A DNA stretch of 64,000 bases from Pseudomonas sp. LB-090624 (GCF_003205205.1 NZ_QJRL01000003.1:124001-188000), one strand, 5' to 3'. Counted from the stretch's first letter, positions 42,000 to 51,083 are shown. The notes: generated by a model from the letters alone, not told the origin. Made by a program: numbers and translations.

Positions 42000-42029
42000 C
42001 AAGATTACTTTTGTTAACAAGAATTACTT
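42000..42029 (+). promoter_or_regulatory. Direct repeat upstream of exbB
   Basis: CAAGATTACTT (42000-42010) and CAAGAATTACTT (42018-42029) repeat in an AT-rich patch 85-115 bases before exbB. Iron control by Fur is expected for exbB-exbD-tonB, but neither copy is a good Fur box by eye. Confidence 0.35.
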
Positions 42030-42113
42030 GCAATAATGGCCGCCAATTTGTTCTCGGCCTACCTCGAGGCCTTGGAGAACGCTCACTCAATTTCTTCATC
42101 AGGTCCGGCCAGC

Positions 42114-43097
42114 ATGACACGTATTCAACCTTCCGCTTCGCCAACCCCGTCGCGCGCCTGGCGCGCCATCGCCGCGCTGATGCTCAGCCTGGTGCTGGCC
42201 CCGGTGGCCATGGCCGATGAGCCGACCGCCAATGCCGCCGCGCCTGCCGCAGCCACTGCCCCGGCCGCACCTGCTGCAGCCCCTGCTGCCGATGCGCAGG
42301 CGCCTGCTGCCAACGCTGCTGCTGCCACCCCGGCCGATGCACAGACCCCAGCAGAGCCGAGCGCTCAAGCCCTGGTGGAGGACACCTCGCTGGGCATGGC
42401 CCACGACCTGTCTCCATGGGGCATGTACAAGAACGCCGACATCGTGGTGAAGATCGTCATGATCGGCCTGGCCATCGCCTCCATCATCACCTGGACCATC
42501 TGGATTGCCAAAGGCTTCGAGCTGATGGGCGCCAAGCGTCGCCTGCGTGGTGAGATCGCCCAGCTGAAGAAGTCCACCACCCTGAAAGAAGCCAGTGAAG
42601 CCACCAACAAGGAAGGCACCCTGGCTCACACCCTGGTCCACGACGCCCTCGAAGAAATGCGCCTGTCGGCCAACGCCCGCGAGAAAGAGGGCATCAAGGA
42701 GCGCGTCAGCTTCCGCCTGGAACGCCTGGTGCATGCCAGCGGCCGCACCATGAGCAGCGGTACCGGCGTACTCGCCACCATCGGTTCTACCGCGCCGTTC
42801 GTCGGCCTGTTCGGTACCGTGTGGGGCATCATGAACAGCTTCATCGGCATCGCCAAGACGCAGACCACCAACCTGGCTGTGGTTGCCCCAGGTATCGCCG
42901 AGGCGCTGCTGGCCACGGCCCTGGGCCTGGTCGCGGCAATCCCGGCAGTGGTCATCTATAACGTCTTCGCCCGCTCCATCGCTGGCTACAAGGCCCAAGT
43001 GTCCGATGCCTCCGCTCAGGTTCTGCTGCTGGTCAGCCGTGACCTGGACCACCAGGGCAGCGAGCGCGCCGCCCCGCACATGGTGAAAGTGGGGTAA
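42114..43097 (+). CDS. exbB: TonB-system proton channel protein ExbB
   Basis: The 327-residue inner-membrane protein powers TonB. After a signal-like helix (AIAALMLSLVLAPVAMA, about 20-36) comes a long Ala/Pro-rich periplasmic stretch (about 40-90), then the three ExbB helices: about 108-135 (ADIVVKIVMIGLAIASIITWTIWI), 215-245 (VLATIGSTAPFVGLFGTVWGIMNSF) and 260-285. The N-terminal extension is typical of pseudomonad ExbB1. The chosen ATG lies 26 codons inside the open frame; its ribosome site is weak. Confidence 0.93.
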   Translation: MTRIQPSASPTPSRAWRAIAALMLSLVLAPVAMADEPTANAAAPAAATAPAAPAAAPAADAQAPAANAAAATPADAQTPAEPSAQALVEDTSLGMAHDLSPWGMYKNADIVVKIVMIGLAIASIITWTIWIAKGFELMGAKRRLRGEIAQLKKSTTLKEASEATNKEGTLAHTLVHDALEEMRLSANAREKEGIKERVSFRLERLVHASGRTMSSGTGVLATIGSTAPFVGLFGTVWGIMNSFIGIAKTQTTNLAVVAPGIAEALLATALGLVAAIPAVVIYNVFARSIAGYKAQVSDASAQVLLLVSRDLDHQGSERAAPHMVKVG

Positions 43098-43100
43098 TCC

Positions 43101-43529
43101 ATGGGCCTGCATCTCAACGAAGGTGGCGATGACCTCGCCGAAAACCACGAAATCAACGTTACGCCGTTCATCGACGTGATGCTGGTGCTGCTGATCATCT
43201 TCATGGTCGCAGCCCCTCTGGCCACGGTCGACATCAAGGTCGACCTGCCGGCCTCGACCGCCAAGCCGGCGCCAAGGCCCGAGAAGCCGGTGTTCGTCAG
43301 CGTCAAGGCCGACCAGAAGCTGTACGTCGGCGACGATCAGGTTGCAGCACCCGACCAGCTTGGCCCGATGCTCGACGCCAAGACCAAGGGTGACAAGGAA
43401 ACCACCATCTTCTTCCAGGCCGACAAAGGCGTGGATTACGGTGACCTGATGGAAGTGATGAACAACATGCGCGCGGCCGGCTACCTGAAAGTCGGTCTGG
43501 TAGGTCTCGAGACGGCAGCCAAGAAATGA
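43101..43529 (+). CDS. exbD: TonB-system protein ExbD
   Basis: The 142-residue protein has one N-terminal membrane helix with the key aspartate: NVTPFIDVMLVLLIIFMVAAPLATV (Asp at about residue 25). A periplasmic domain follows. It starts three bases after exbB and overlaps tonB by four bases (ATGA), so the three genes form one operon that feeds proton-motive force to TonB-dependent receptors. Confidence 0.96.
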   Translation: MGLHLNEGGDDLAENHEINVTPFIDVMLVLLIIFMVAAPLATVDIKVDLPASTAKPAPRPEKPVFVSVKADQKLYVGDDQVAAPDQLGPMLDAKTKGDKETTIFFQADKGVDYGDLMEVMNNMRAAGYLKVGLVGLETAAKK

Positions 43530-44257
43530 CAAAACCGCGCTCTAACATGGCGCGCTACGGTGGCAGCCTGGCGATCGTGCTGGGCGTGCACGTGGTCGCC
43601 GTGCTGCTGACGCTCAACTGGTCGGTGCCACAGGCCATCGAACTGCCGCCGGCAGCGATGATGGTCGAACTGGCACCGTTGCCAGAGCCTGCGCCACCAC
43701 CACCTCCAAAGGCGGCGCCGCAGCCACCGGCACCGGTCGAAGAACCGCCGCTGCCGAAGCTGGTGGAAGCGCCCAAGCCGAAGATTGCCATCCCCAAGCC
43801 GCCCAAGCCGAAGGCCAAGCCACAGCCGCCGAAGCCCGAGAAAAAGCCTGAGCCGCCGAAGGAAACACCGCCAACCGAGCAGACGGTAGACGCACCGCCG
43901 AGCAACACGCCACCGCAAAAGTCTGCGGCACCGGCACCGAGCATTGCGTCCAACAGCAACGCCCTGCCCACCTGGCAGAGTGACCTGCTACGCCATCTGG
44001 CCAAGTACAAGCGCTACCCGGAAGACGCGCGCCGTCGCGGCCTGCAGGGCATCAACCGCCTGCGCTTCGTGGTCGACGCCGAAGGCAAGGTGGTGTCGTA
44101 TTCCATGGCGGGTGGATCGGGCAGTGCAGCACTGGACCGAGCGACCCTGGAAATGATCCGTCGAGCCGGCACGGTACCCAAGCCGCCACCCGAGTTGCTG
44201 AACAATGGCACGATCGAAGTCGTGGCACCGTTCGTCTACTCCCTGGACCGCCGCTGA
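43526..44257 (+). CDS. tonB: TonB energy-transducing protein
   Basis: The 243-residue protein has one N-terminal membrane anchor (SLAIVLGVHVVAVLLTLNWSV), a long Pro/Lys/Glu-rich spacer that spans the periplasm (about 45-135, PAPPPPPKAAPQPPAPVEEP and repeated KPKP units), and a C-terminal domain (about 150-243) with KYKRYPEDARRRGLQGINRLRFVVDAEGKVVSYSMAGGSG. It contacts the TonB box of outer-membrane receptors. The start overlaps the exbD stop. Confidence 0.95.
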   Translation: MTKPRSNMARYGGSLAIVLGVHVVAVLLTLNWSVPQAIELPPAAMMVELAPLPEPAPPPPPKAAPQPPAPVEEPPLPKLVEAPKPKIAIPKPPKPKAKPQPPKPEKKPEPPKETPPTEQTVDAPPSNTPPQKSAAPAPSIASNSNALPTWQSDLLRHLAKYKRYPEDARRRGLQGINRLRFVVDAEGKVVSYSMAGGSGSAALDRATLEMIRRAGTVPKPPPELLNNGTIEVVAPFVYSLDRR

Positions 44258-44290
44258 GACTTTTGTTTCTGTCACAAATCGGTAAGTCTG

Positions 44291-44353
44291 ATAACGTGCG
44301 TCTATCGATTGCAGCCGCTATGCTGGGCCCGCAACTTCATGGACGCACGTTAT
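44291..44353 (+). promoter_or_regulatory. 12-bp inverted repeat spanning the oxyR upstream region and start codon
   Basis: ATAACGTGCGTC (44291-44302) and GACGCACGTTAT (44342-44353) are perfect reverse complements; the right arm covers the ribosome-site GGA and the first two bases of the oxyR ATG. ATAA-N7-CTAT at 44291-44305 also resembles half an OxyR site. Confidence 0.55.
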
Positions 44354-45278
44354 GACCCTCACAGAACTACGCTACATCGTCACACTCGCCCAGGAACAGC
44401 ACTTCGGCCATGCCGCCGAGCGTTGCCACGTGAGCCAGCCGACCCTGTCGGTCGGTGTGAAGAAGCTTGAGGATGAGCTTGGCGTTCTGATCTTTGAGCG
44501 CAGCAAAAGCGCAGTACGCCTGACCCCGGTCGGCGAAAGCATCGTCGCCCAGGCACAGAAGGTACTGGAGCAGGCCCAGGGTATCCGCGAACTGGCCCAG
44601 GCCGGCAAGAACCAGCTGACTGCCCCGCTCAAGGTCGGTGCCATCTACACCGTGGGCCCCTACCTGTTCCCGCACCTGATCCCGCAGCTGCACCGCGTTG
44701 CCCCGCAGATGCCGCTGTACATCGAAGAAAACTTCACCCACGTACTGCGCGAAAAACTGCGGAACGGTGAACTGGACGCGGTGATCATCGCCCTGCCGTT
44801 CAACGAAGCCGATGTGCTGACCTTGCCGCTGTACGACGAACCGTTCTGCGCCTTGATGCCTGCCGACCACCCGTGGACGGCGAAAAAAACCATCGATACC
44901 GCCATGCTCAACGACAAGAGCCTGCTGCTGCTCGGTGAGGGCCATTGCTTCCGCGACCAGGTACTCGAAGCCTGTCCGACCCTGAACAAGGGTGGTGACG
45001 GCGCCCGGCACACAACGGTCGAATCCAGCTCGCTGGAAACCATTCGCCACATGGTGGCCTCAGGCCTCGGCGTGTCGATCCTGCCGCTGTCGGCAGTGCA
45101 CAGCCATCATTACGCTCCCGGCGTGATCGAGGTGCGCCCGCTCACTGCACCGGCACCGTTCCGCACCGTGGCCATCGCCTGGCGCGCCAGCTTCCCTCGG
45201 CCCAAGGCCATCGAGATCCTCGCCGACTCGATCCGCCTGTGCTCGGTCGCCAAAGCCCCTGCGGAACAACCGGCCTGA
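44352..45278 (+). CDS. oxyR: Hydrogen peroxide-sensing regulator OxyR
   Basis: The 308-residue LysR-type protein has its helix-turn-helix at the N-terminus (MTLTELRYIVTLAQEQHFGHAAERCHVSQPTLSVGVKKLE). The redox pair is exactly C199 and C208 in GHCFRDQVLEAC, the numbering of E. coli OxyR, so peroxide sensing should be intact. It controls catalases and alkyl hydroperoxide reductase. recG begins three bases after its stop, and the oxyR-recG operon is known in pseudomonads. Confidence 0.96.
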   Translation: MTLTELRYIVTLAQEQHFGHAAERCHVSQPTLSVGVKKLEDELGVLIFERSKSAVRLTPVGESIVAQAQKVLEQAQGIRELAQAGKNQLTAPLKVGAIYTVGPYLFPHLIPQLHRVAPQMPLYIEENFTHVLREKLRNGELDAVIIALPFNEADVLTLPLYDEPFCALMPADHPWTAKKTIDTAMLNDKSLLLLGEGHCFRDQVLEACPTLNKGGDGARHTTVESSSLETIRHMVASGLGVSILPLSAVHSHHYAPGVIEVRPLTAPAPFRTVAIAWRASFPRPKAIEILADSIRLCSVAKAPAEQPA

Positions 45279-45281
45279 GTC

Positions 45282-47360
45282 ATGAGTGAGCTGTCGAACG
45301 TCCCGGTCACCGTCCTCAAGGGTGTTGGCGAGGCCATGGCGGAAAAACTCGCCAAGGTCGGCCTGGAAAATCTGCAGGACGTCCTGTTTCACTTGCCCCT
45401 GCGCTACCAGGACCGCACCCGTGTAGTGCCAATCGGCCAGCTGCGCCCCGGCCAGGACGCGGTGATCGAGGGCGTGGTCAGCGGTACTGACGTGACCATG
45501 GGCAAGCGCCGCAGCCTCGTGGTGCGCCTGGGCGATGGTAGCGGCGTGCTGACGCTGCGCTTCTACCACTTCAGCAACGCGCAAAAGGAAGGCCTCAAGC
45601 GGGGCACCCATCTACGCTGCTATGGCGAAGCCCGCCCCGGTGCTTCGGGCCTGGAAATCTACCATCCAGAATACCGTGCACTGAACGGCGACGAGCCGCC
45701 ACCACCGGTCGAGCAGACCCTGACGCCGATCTATCCGTCCACTGAAGGTCTTACCCAGCAACGCTTGCGCCTGCTGTGCCAGCAAAGCCTTGGCATGCTC
45801 GGCCCCCGCAGCCTGCCCGACTGGCTGCCTGACGAACTGGCCCGCGATTACCAGCTGGCGCCGCTGGACGATGCCATCCGCTACCTGCACAACCCACCAG
45901 CCGATGCAGACCTCGAAGAGCTAGCCTTGGGCCACCACTGGGCGCAGCACCGCCTGGCCTTCGAAGAGTTGCTGGCCCACCAGCTGTCACAGCAGCGCCT
46001 GCGCGAAAGCCTGCGCAGCCTGCGCGCGCCAGTGCTGCCCAAGCCAACCCGCCTGCAGGCGCAATACCTGGCCAACCTGGGGTTCCAGCCGACCGGCGCG
46101 CAGCAGCGGGTCGCCAACGAGATTGCCTACGACCTCAGCCAGCACGAGCCGATGATGCGCCTGGTGCAAGGCGACGTTGGCGCCGGCAAGACCGTGGTCG
46201 CGGCGCTGGCCGCACTGCAGGCGCTGGAGGCCGGTTATCAGGTGGCGCTGATGGCGCCGACCGAGATCCTCGCCGAACAGCATTACATCACCTTCAAACG
46301 CTGGCTGGAGCCGTTGGGCATCGAAGTGGCCTGGCTGGCCGGCAAACTCAAGGGCAAGGCCCGGGCTGCGTCTCTGGAGCAGATCGCCAACGGTGCGCCG
46401 ATGGTAGTCGGCACCCATGCGCTGTTCCAGGAAGAGGTGAAATTCAAGCACCTGGCGCTGGCGATCATCGACGAACAGCACCGTTTTGGCGTGCAGCAGC
46501 GCCTGGCCCTGCGCAAGAAGGGCGTGGCCGGCGAACTGTGCCCGCATCAGCTGATCATGACTGCCACGCCAATTCCGCGCACCCTGGCGATGAGCGCCTA
46601 CGCCGACCTGGACACCTCGGTGCTCGACGAACTGCCGCCCGGTCGTACTCCGGTGAACACCGTGCTGGTGGCCGACAGCCGCCGCTTCGAAGTGGTCGAG
46701 CGGGTACGCGCCGCCTGCGCCGAAGGGCGCCAGGCCTATTGGGTATGTACCCTCATCGAAGAGTCTGAAGAGCTGACCTGCCAAGCCGCCGAAAGCACCT
46801 ACGAGGAGCTAGGCAGCGCCTTGGGCGAGCTGCGGGTGGGGCTGATCCACGGCCGCATGAAGCCGGCGGAAAAAGCCGAAATCATGGCGCAGTTCAAGGC
46901 TGGCGAGCTGCAACTTCTGGTCGCTACCACGGTGATCGAGGTAGGCGTGGACGTGCCCAACGCCAGCCTGATGATCATCGAGAACCCCGAACGCTTGGGC
47001 CTGGCCCAGTTGCACCAGCTGCGCGGCCGAGTTGGCCGGGGCAGCGCCGTCAGCCATTGCGTGCTGTTGTATCACCCACCGCTGTCGCAGATCGGCCGGG
47101 AACGCCTGGGGATCATGCGCGAAACCAATGATGGCTTCATCATCGCCGAAAAGGACCTGGAGCTACGCGGCCCGGGTGAGATGCTCGGCACCCGCCAAAC
47201 CGGCCTGTTGCAGTTCAAGGTCGCCGACCTGATGCGCGACGCCGATCTGCTGCCGGCTGTGCGCGACGCCGCCCAAGCCCTGATCGCCCGCTGGCCGGAT
47301 CACGTCAGCCCGTTGCTGGATCGCTGGCTACGTCATGGCCAGCAATATGGCCAAGTGTGA
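45282..47360 (+). CDS. recG: ATP-dependent DNA helicase RecG
   Basis: The 692-residue helicase remodels stalled forks and Holliday junctions. The N-terminal wedge domain (about 1-160) precedes helicase motifs: LVQGDVGAGKTVVA near residue 296, MAPTEILAEQH, DEQHRFGVQQR near 396 and MTATPIPRTLAM. The C-terminal half has TTVIEVGVDVPNASLMIIE and QLHQLRGRVGRG, and the C-terminal FRTRQ-like TLGTRQTG hook region (MLGTRQTG). It is co-transcribed with oxyR. Confidence 0.97.
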   Translation: MSELSNVPVTVLKGVGEAMAEKLAKVGLENLQDVLFHLPLRYQDRTRVVPIGQLRPGQDAVIEGVVSGTDVTMGKRRSLVVRLGDGSGVLTLRFYHFSNAQKEGLKRGTHLRCYGEARPGASGLEIYHPEYRALNGDEPPPPVEQTLTPIYPSTEGLTQQRLRLLCQQSLGMLGPRSLPDWLPDELARDYQLAPLDDAIRYLHNPPADADLEELALGHHWAQHRLAFEELLAHQLSQQRLRESLRSLRAPVLPKPTRLQAQYLANLGFQPTGAQQRVANEIAYDLSQHEPMMRLVQGDVGAGKTVVAALAALQALEAGYQVALMAPTEILAEQHYITFKRWLEPLGIEVAWLAGKLKGKARAASLEQIANGAPMVVGTHALFQEEVKFKHLALAIIDEQHRFGVQQRLALRKKGVAGELCPHQLIMTATPIPRTLAMSAYADLDTSVLDELPPGRTPVNTVLVADSRRFEVVERVRAACAEGRQAYWVCTLIEESEELTCQAAESTYEELGSALGELRVGLIHGRMKPAEKAEIMAQFKAGELQLLVATTVIEVGVDVPNASLMIIENPERLGLAQLHQLRGRVGRGSAVSHCVLLYHPPLSQIGRERLGIMRETNDGFIIAEKDLELRGPGEMLGTRQTGLLQFKVADLMRDADLLPAVRDAAQALIARWPDHVSPLLDRWLRHGQQYGQV

Positions 47361-47438
47361 CGTCAGTCCCATAATGGATCCAGATTTGGCCCGAGGGTGG
47401 TTATACTTCGCATTTAAAAGAATCAGTGGATACGGACC

Positions 47439-48842
47439 ATGACTGAAGTTGCCCTGGACACCGCAACCCCACACGCACCCCCCGTCATCAGGCAACTGCT
47501 CGACAAGCTCGGCGTGGCCTACAGCGAGGTTGTAGAACACCCGCACCTGCCGCCAGCCTCGCGGGTGCAGGCCGTGCTGCTCGACGACGAGGTCGGCGCC
47601 CTGATGGTGCTGTTCCCGCAGAGCCAGCTGCTGGACCTGAACCGCCTGGCCGAACTGACTGGGCGCAAACTCACGGCCGTGTCGGTGCCGCGCCTGAAGC
47701 ATATGCTCGACAAGCACCAGCTCAAGGCCCTGCCGGGCATCCCGGCGCTGACCAGCTCGCCGTGTCAGTACGAAAAGAGCCTGCTCGACGTCGACACCGT
47801 GTTCATCGAGTCAGGCGAAGCCGGCCTGCTGCTGGAAATCGAACGCGCACACTTCAAGCGCATGCTGGCCAAGGCCAGCGAGAGCAGTTTCGGCCAGCAA
47901 GTCGAGGCGATCACCCCCAACCTCAACCGCCCCGATGACGACACCCGGGAAATCACCAATGCCGTGCAGGCTTTCACTGCCCGACGCATCCAGAAGCGCC
48001 TTGAAGAAACCATCGAAATCCCGCCGCTGGCCGATACCGCGCAAAAAATCATCAAGCTACGCGTAGACCCCAACGCCAGCATTGATGACATTACCGGCGT
48101 GGTCGAAACCGATCCGGCACTGGCCGCGCAGGTAGTGAGCTGGGCCGCGTCGCCCTACTATGCATCGCCGGGCAAGATCCGTTCGGTGGAAGATGCCATC
48201 GTGCGCGTGCTGGGCTTCGACCTGGTGATCAACCTGGCCTTGGGCCTGGCGCTTGGCAAGACCTTGAGCCTGCCCAAAGATCAGCCACAACAGGCTACGC
48301 CTTACTGGCAGCAATCCATCTACACCGCCGCCATCATCGAAGGCCTGACCCGTGCCATGCCACGTGCCGAACGCCCGGAGGCGGGCCTGACCTACCTGGC
48401 CGGGTTGCTCCACAACTTTGGCTACCTGTTGCTGGCGCACGTGTTTCCACCGCACTTCTCGCTGATCTGCCGCCACCTGGAGGTTAACCCGCACCTGAAC
48501 CACACCTACGTGGAGCAGCACCTGCTGGGCATCAGCCGCGAGCAGATTGGCGCATGGCTGATGAAGCTGTGGGACATGCCTGAAGAGCTGTCGACAGCGC
48601 TGCGCTTCCAGCACGACCCGGCCTACGACGGCGAGTTGTCGGCATTCCCCAACCTGGTCTGCCTGGCGACTCGCCTGCTGCGCTCGCGGGGAATTGGCTC
48701 GGGGCCGTCGGAAGAGATTCCTGACGAACTGCTGGAGCGTCTGGGGGTTACCCGGGATAAGGCCGAGGATGTGGTGAGCAAGGTGCTGGAGGCCGAGAGC
48801 CTGTTGCGGGAACTGGCTTCGCAGTTTCACGCACCGCATTGA
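47439..48842 (+). CDS. YbaK-like plus HDOD domain fusion protein
   Basis: The 467-residue protein combines an N-terminal YbaK/ProX-like aminoacyl-tRNA deacylase domain (about 10-150, IRQLLDKLGVAYSEVVEHPHLPPASRVQAVLLDD) with a C-terminal HDOD domain (about 190-410, ETIEIPPLADTAQKIIKLRVDPNASIDDITGVVETDPALAAQVV and YLAGLLHNFGYLLLAHVFP). HDOD domains resemble HD hydrolases but lack the metal residues and act in signalling. This fusion is known in pseudomonads; its job is not. GGA lies eight bases before the ATG. It stands alone after recG. Confidence 0.87.
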   Translation: MTEVALDTATPHAPPVIRQLLDKLGVAYSEVVEHPHLPPASRVQAVLLDDEVGALMVLFPQSQLLDLNRLAELTGRKLTAVSVPRLKHMLDKHQLKALPGIPALTSSPCQYEKSLLDVDTVFIESGEAGLLLEIERAHFKRMLAKASESSFGQQVEAITPNLNRPDDDTREITNAVQAFTARRIQKRLEETIEIPPLADTAQKIIKLRVDPNASIDDITGVVETDPALAAQVVSWAASPYYASPGKIRSVEDAIVRVLGFDLVINLALGLALGKTLSLPKDQPQQATPYWQQSIYTAAIIEGLTRAMPRAERPEAGLTYLAGLLHNFGYLLLAHVFPPHFSLICRHLEVNPHLNHTYVEQHLLGISREQIGAWLMKLWDMPEELSTALRFQHDPAYDGELSAFPNLVCLATRLLRSRGIGSGPSEEIPDELLERLGVTRDKAEDVVSKVLEAESLLRELASQFHAPH

Positions 48843-48850
48843 GCACGTGA

Positions 48851-48882
48851 CCTGTGGATGCGGGCATGCCCGCCCCCACAGG
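48851..48882. repeat. REP-like palindrome
   Basis: CCTGTGG and CCACAGG enclose the palindrome GCGGGCATGCCCGC (48860-48873). It lies between the converging YbaK-HDOD and SCP2-like genes. Confidence 0.7.
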
Positions 48883-48908
48883 TACAGCTGTCAGCAACCC
48901 TATTGGCT

Positions 48909-49283
48909 TCAGCCTTTCTTCTTCGGCTTCAGGTACCTCATCAAGCCCTGGAACCACATCACCAACGCCGGATTCCCCTTGATCTGGATGTTCTTGTCCT
49001 GAATCCCCTGCATGAACGCCAACTGCTTGTTGCCCGCCTGCATCGTGGCAAAGCCGTAAGCCGCGTCCTTGAAGGCAATGGCGAAGGCTGGCTGTGGATG
49101 AGCGCCGCCCTTGCTGGAGATGCGCTCGTTGTTGACGGTGAAGTGCCGGGCGACCTTGCCATCCAGGGTTTGCATCTGGAACACCAGGTCTTTGCCCTTG
49201 AGCTGCTGCTGGAACGCTGGGTTGTTGCGGCTGGCCCTGGCCATCAACAGCCCCATGGCCCAGAGAAGAAAGCGGAACTTCAT
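48909..49283 (-). CDS. SCP2 sterol-carrier-like protein
   Basis: The 124-residue protein begins with a hydrophobic helix (MKFRFLLWAMGLLMARAS) and then shows an SCP2-like pattern: GKDLVFQMQTLDGKVARHFTVNNERISSKGG, PAFAIAFKDAAYGFATM and IQIKGNPALVMWFQGLMRYLKP. The domain usually binds lipids or acts in ubiquinone and phospholipid handling. Precise role is unknown. GAGG lies seven bases before the ATG. Confidence 0.72.
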   Translation of the reverse strand: MKFRFLLWAMGLLMARASRNNPAFQQQLKGKDLVFQMQTLDGKVARHFTVNNERISSKGGAHPQPAFAIAFKDAAYGFATMQAGNKQLAFMQGIQDKNIQIKGNPALVMWFQGLMRYLKPKKKG

Positions 49284-49380
49284 CAACGCGCCTCGAATAA
49301 AAAGTGACTGAGGCGCGCAGTCTATCCTTTTCCAGAACTTTTTATGCAGGCTCGAAACATTTTGCCTGCAGAAAGCACAA

Positions 49381-49400
49381 CGGGCGCCCTGAGGCGCCCG
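49381..49400 (-). terminator. Probable terminator of the HU gene
   Basis: On the minus strand CGGGCGCC, a four-base loop and GGCGCCCG are followed by TTGTGCTTT. It lies 32 bases past the HU stop. The T-run is imperfect. Confidence 0.65.
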
Positions 49401-49431
49401 CTTGGCTGTTACCGCGGTTGTCAGGGAGCGA

Positions 49432-49731
49432 TCACTTGCCTTTCTTGGCCGGTTTTGCCGGCGCATTGACGCTGTCGCGCAGGTTCTTGCCTGGCTTGAA
49501 GGCCACGGTATTGCTGGCCTTGATCTTGACCGGCTCGCCGGTTTGCGGGTTCTTGCCGGTACGCGCGCCGCGATGACGTTTTTCGAAAGTGCCGAAACCG
49601 ACCAGGGTCACGGTGTCCTTGTCCAGGGCACCGGTAATGCTGTCGAGAATCGCGTTCAAAACCTGATTGGCCTTTTCCTTGGTCAGGTCAGCCTTATCGG
49701 CGATGACGGCGGCGAGTTCTGGTTTGCGCAT
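49432..49731 (-). CDS. hupA: DNA-binding protein HU
   Basis: The 99-residue histone-like protein has the HU body MRKPELAAVIADKADLTKEKANQVLNAILDSITGAL, the DNA-binding signature GFGTFEKRHRGARTGKNPQTGEPVKI, and a short basic Ala/Pro/Lys tail (about 90-99) beyond the usual 90 residues. HU bends and compacts DNA. AGAGG lies seven bases before the ATG. Which HU paralogue (hupA, hupB or hupN) it is cannot be fixed without comparison. Confidence 0.9.
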   Translation of the reverse strand: MRKPELAAVIADKADLTKEKANQVLNAILDSITGALDKDTVTLVGFGTFEKRHRGARTGKNPQTGEPVKIKASNTVAFKPGKNLRDSVNAPAKPAKKGK

Positions 49732-49918
49732 AGTGAAGCCTCTTTGACGGAATTCTTGTTGTTATGCCGTGCTGCCTCTGGGAGCAGCGCTCAAGGCACC
49801 GCAGGCTCTAATCTGCGGCAGACGGGAGTGAGAATGGCACGAGCTCAGGGGCCGCGCCAGTATCTGGGCGGCCATTGTGCAGTCAACAACAGGATAAATC
49901 CGACAGAACGCGCGCTAT

Positions 49919-51067
49919 TTACGCCATTACCGGTGGTAACTGGCGATTAAGTGCCAGCTTGTCCATGACGGCTGCCCCGGTCAGGGCGTAGCCCAGCAAT
50001 TCGCCGTCGGCGCCGTAGCAGAGCACTTTGAGGTCACTACCCTGCCCCTCTACCTGCCAAGTACCTTCTCGCCCCGGCGGCGGCGGCGAAACCACCAGCG
50101 GACAAGCCGGGGTCTTGACGGTGATCGGCATCGGCCCGTAGGCCACCGCCGTCGGTTTGCCGGCCAGGGTTTGCGCCAACGCCCGGGCGCAGCTCATCAG
50201 CGGCATCACGTACAGCAGGTTGATACCCTCGACCTCGGCACAGTCGCCGAGGGCGAAGATGTTGGCGTGGGATGTACGCAGCTCGCGGTCAACGCTGACG
50301 CCACGATGGGTCTGCAAGCCGGCCGCGGCGGCCAGGTCGATGCGTGGGCGCAGGCCGATGGCCGACACCACCAGGTCGCAGGCAATCACGCGGCCATCCG
50401 ACAGGTGCGCCTCCAGCCCGTGGGCTACCTGCTGCAGGCGCGTCAGCACAGGCCCCAGGTGGAAGCGTACACCCAAGCCCTCGAGCCCGCCCTGCACCGC
50501 CACCGCTGCGGCCGGGTGCAGCAGGGTCGGCATGATCTGTTCGCAGGGCGCCACCACGTCGACCTGGAAGCCGCCCAGGCTCATGTCGTTGGCGAATTCG
50601 CAGCCGATCAGGCCGGCACCGAGAATGAGCACGCGTTGTTTGCCGACAGCGGCGGCACGAAAGCGAGCGTAGTCCTCCAGGTCGTTGATCGGGAACACCA
50701 GATGGCTGCCATCGCCCTCGATTGGCACCTGCACGGTCTGCGCCCCCCAGGCCAACACCAGGTCGCGGTACTCCACAGCCTCTTCGCCGATCCAAAGGCG
50801 CTTATGGCCTGGGTCGATGCCGCTTATGCGGGTATGGGTGCGGATCTCGGCGTTCAGTTGCTCGGCCATGACGCCCGGCTCGGCCATGCACAAGCCATCG
50901 GCGTCCTTCTGCTTGGCATAGCCCATCGAGAGCATGGGCTTGGAATAGGACCGACCGTCGTCAGCGGTGATCAGCAGCAGCGGCGTTTGTGCATCGAGCT
51001 TGCGAAATTCACGGGCCAGGTTGTAGCCCGCAAGGCCGGTACCGATGATTACCACAGGGGACGTCAT
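49919..51067 (-). CDS. Rubredoxin-NAD(+) reductase
   Basis: The 382-residue flavoprotein has an N-terminal FAD motif [18 protein letters not shown] (about 4-21), an NADH motif [16 protein letters not shown] (about 146-161) and the C-terminal FAD motif [12 protein letters not shown]. It reduces rubredoxin, whose gene lies just upstream, and the pair supplies electrons to hydroxylases or oxygen-stress enzymes. The two genes are 16 bases apart and surely co-transcribed. Confidence 0.92.
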   Translation of the reverse strand: MTSPVVIIGTGLAGYNLAREFRKLDAQTPLLLITADDGRSYSKPMLSMGYAKQKDADGLCMAEPGVMAEQLNAEIRTHTRISGIDPGHKRLWIGEEAVEYRDLVLAWGAQTVQVPIEGDGSHLVFPINDLEDYARFRAAAVGKQRVLILGAGLIGCEFANDMSLGGFQVDVVAPCEQIMPTLLHPAAAVAVQGGLEGLGVRFHLGPVLTRLQQVAHGLEAHLSDGRVIACDLVVSAIGLRPRIDLAAAAGLQTHRGVSVDRELRTSHANIFALGDCAEVEGINLLYVMPLMSCARALAQTLAGKPTAVAYGPMPITVKTPACPLVVSPPPPGREGTWQVEGQGSDLKVLCYGADGELLGYALTGAAVMDKLALNRQLPPVMA

Positions 51068-51083
51068 GTCGTGCTTGCCTCGC

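Noticed and set aside
42225..42365. A low-complexity GC-rich stretch that might be a repeat element
   Set aside because: It encodes the Ala/Pro-rich N-terminal region of ExbB, a normal feature of pseudomonad ExbB.
43650..43930. A repeat-rich stretch that could be taken for a repeat array
   Set aside because: It encodes the Pro/Lys/Glu-rich periplasmic spacer of TonB, in frame, and has no regular spacer units.
44291..44321. A full tetranucleotide OxyR site (ATAG-N7-CTAT-N7-ATAG-N7-CTAT)
   Set aside because: Only the first half (ATAA-N7-CTAT) fits; the third and fourth elements are absent at the required spacing.
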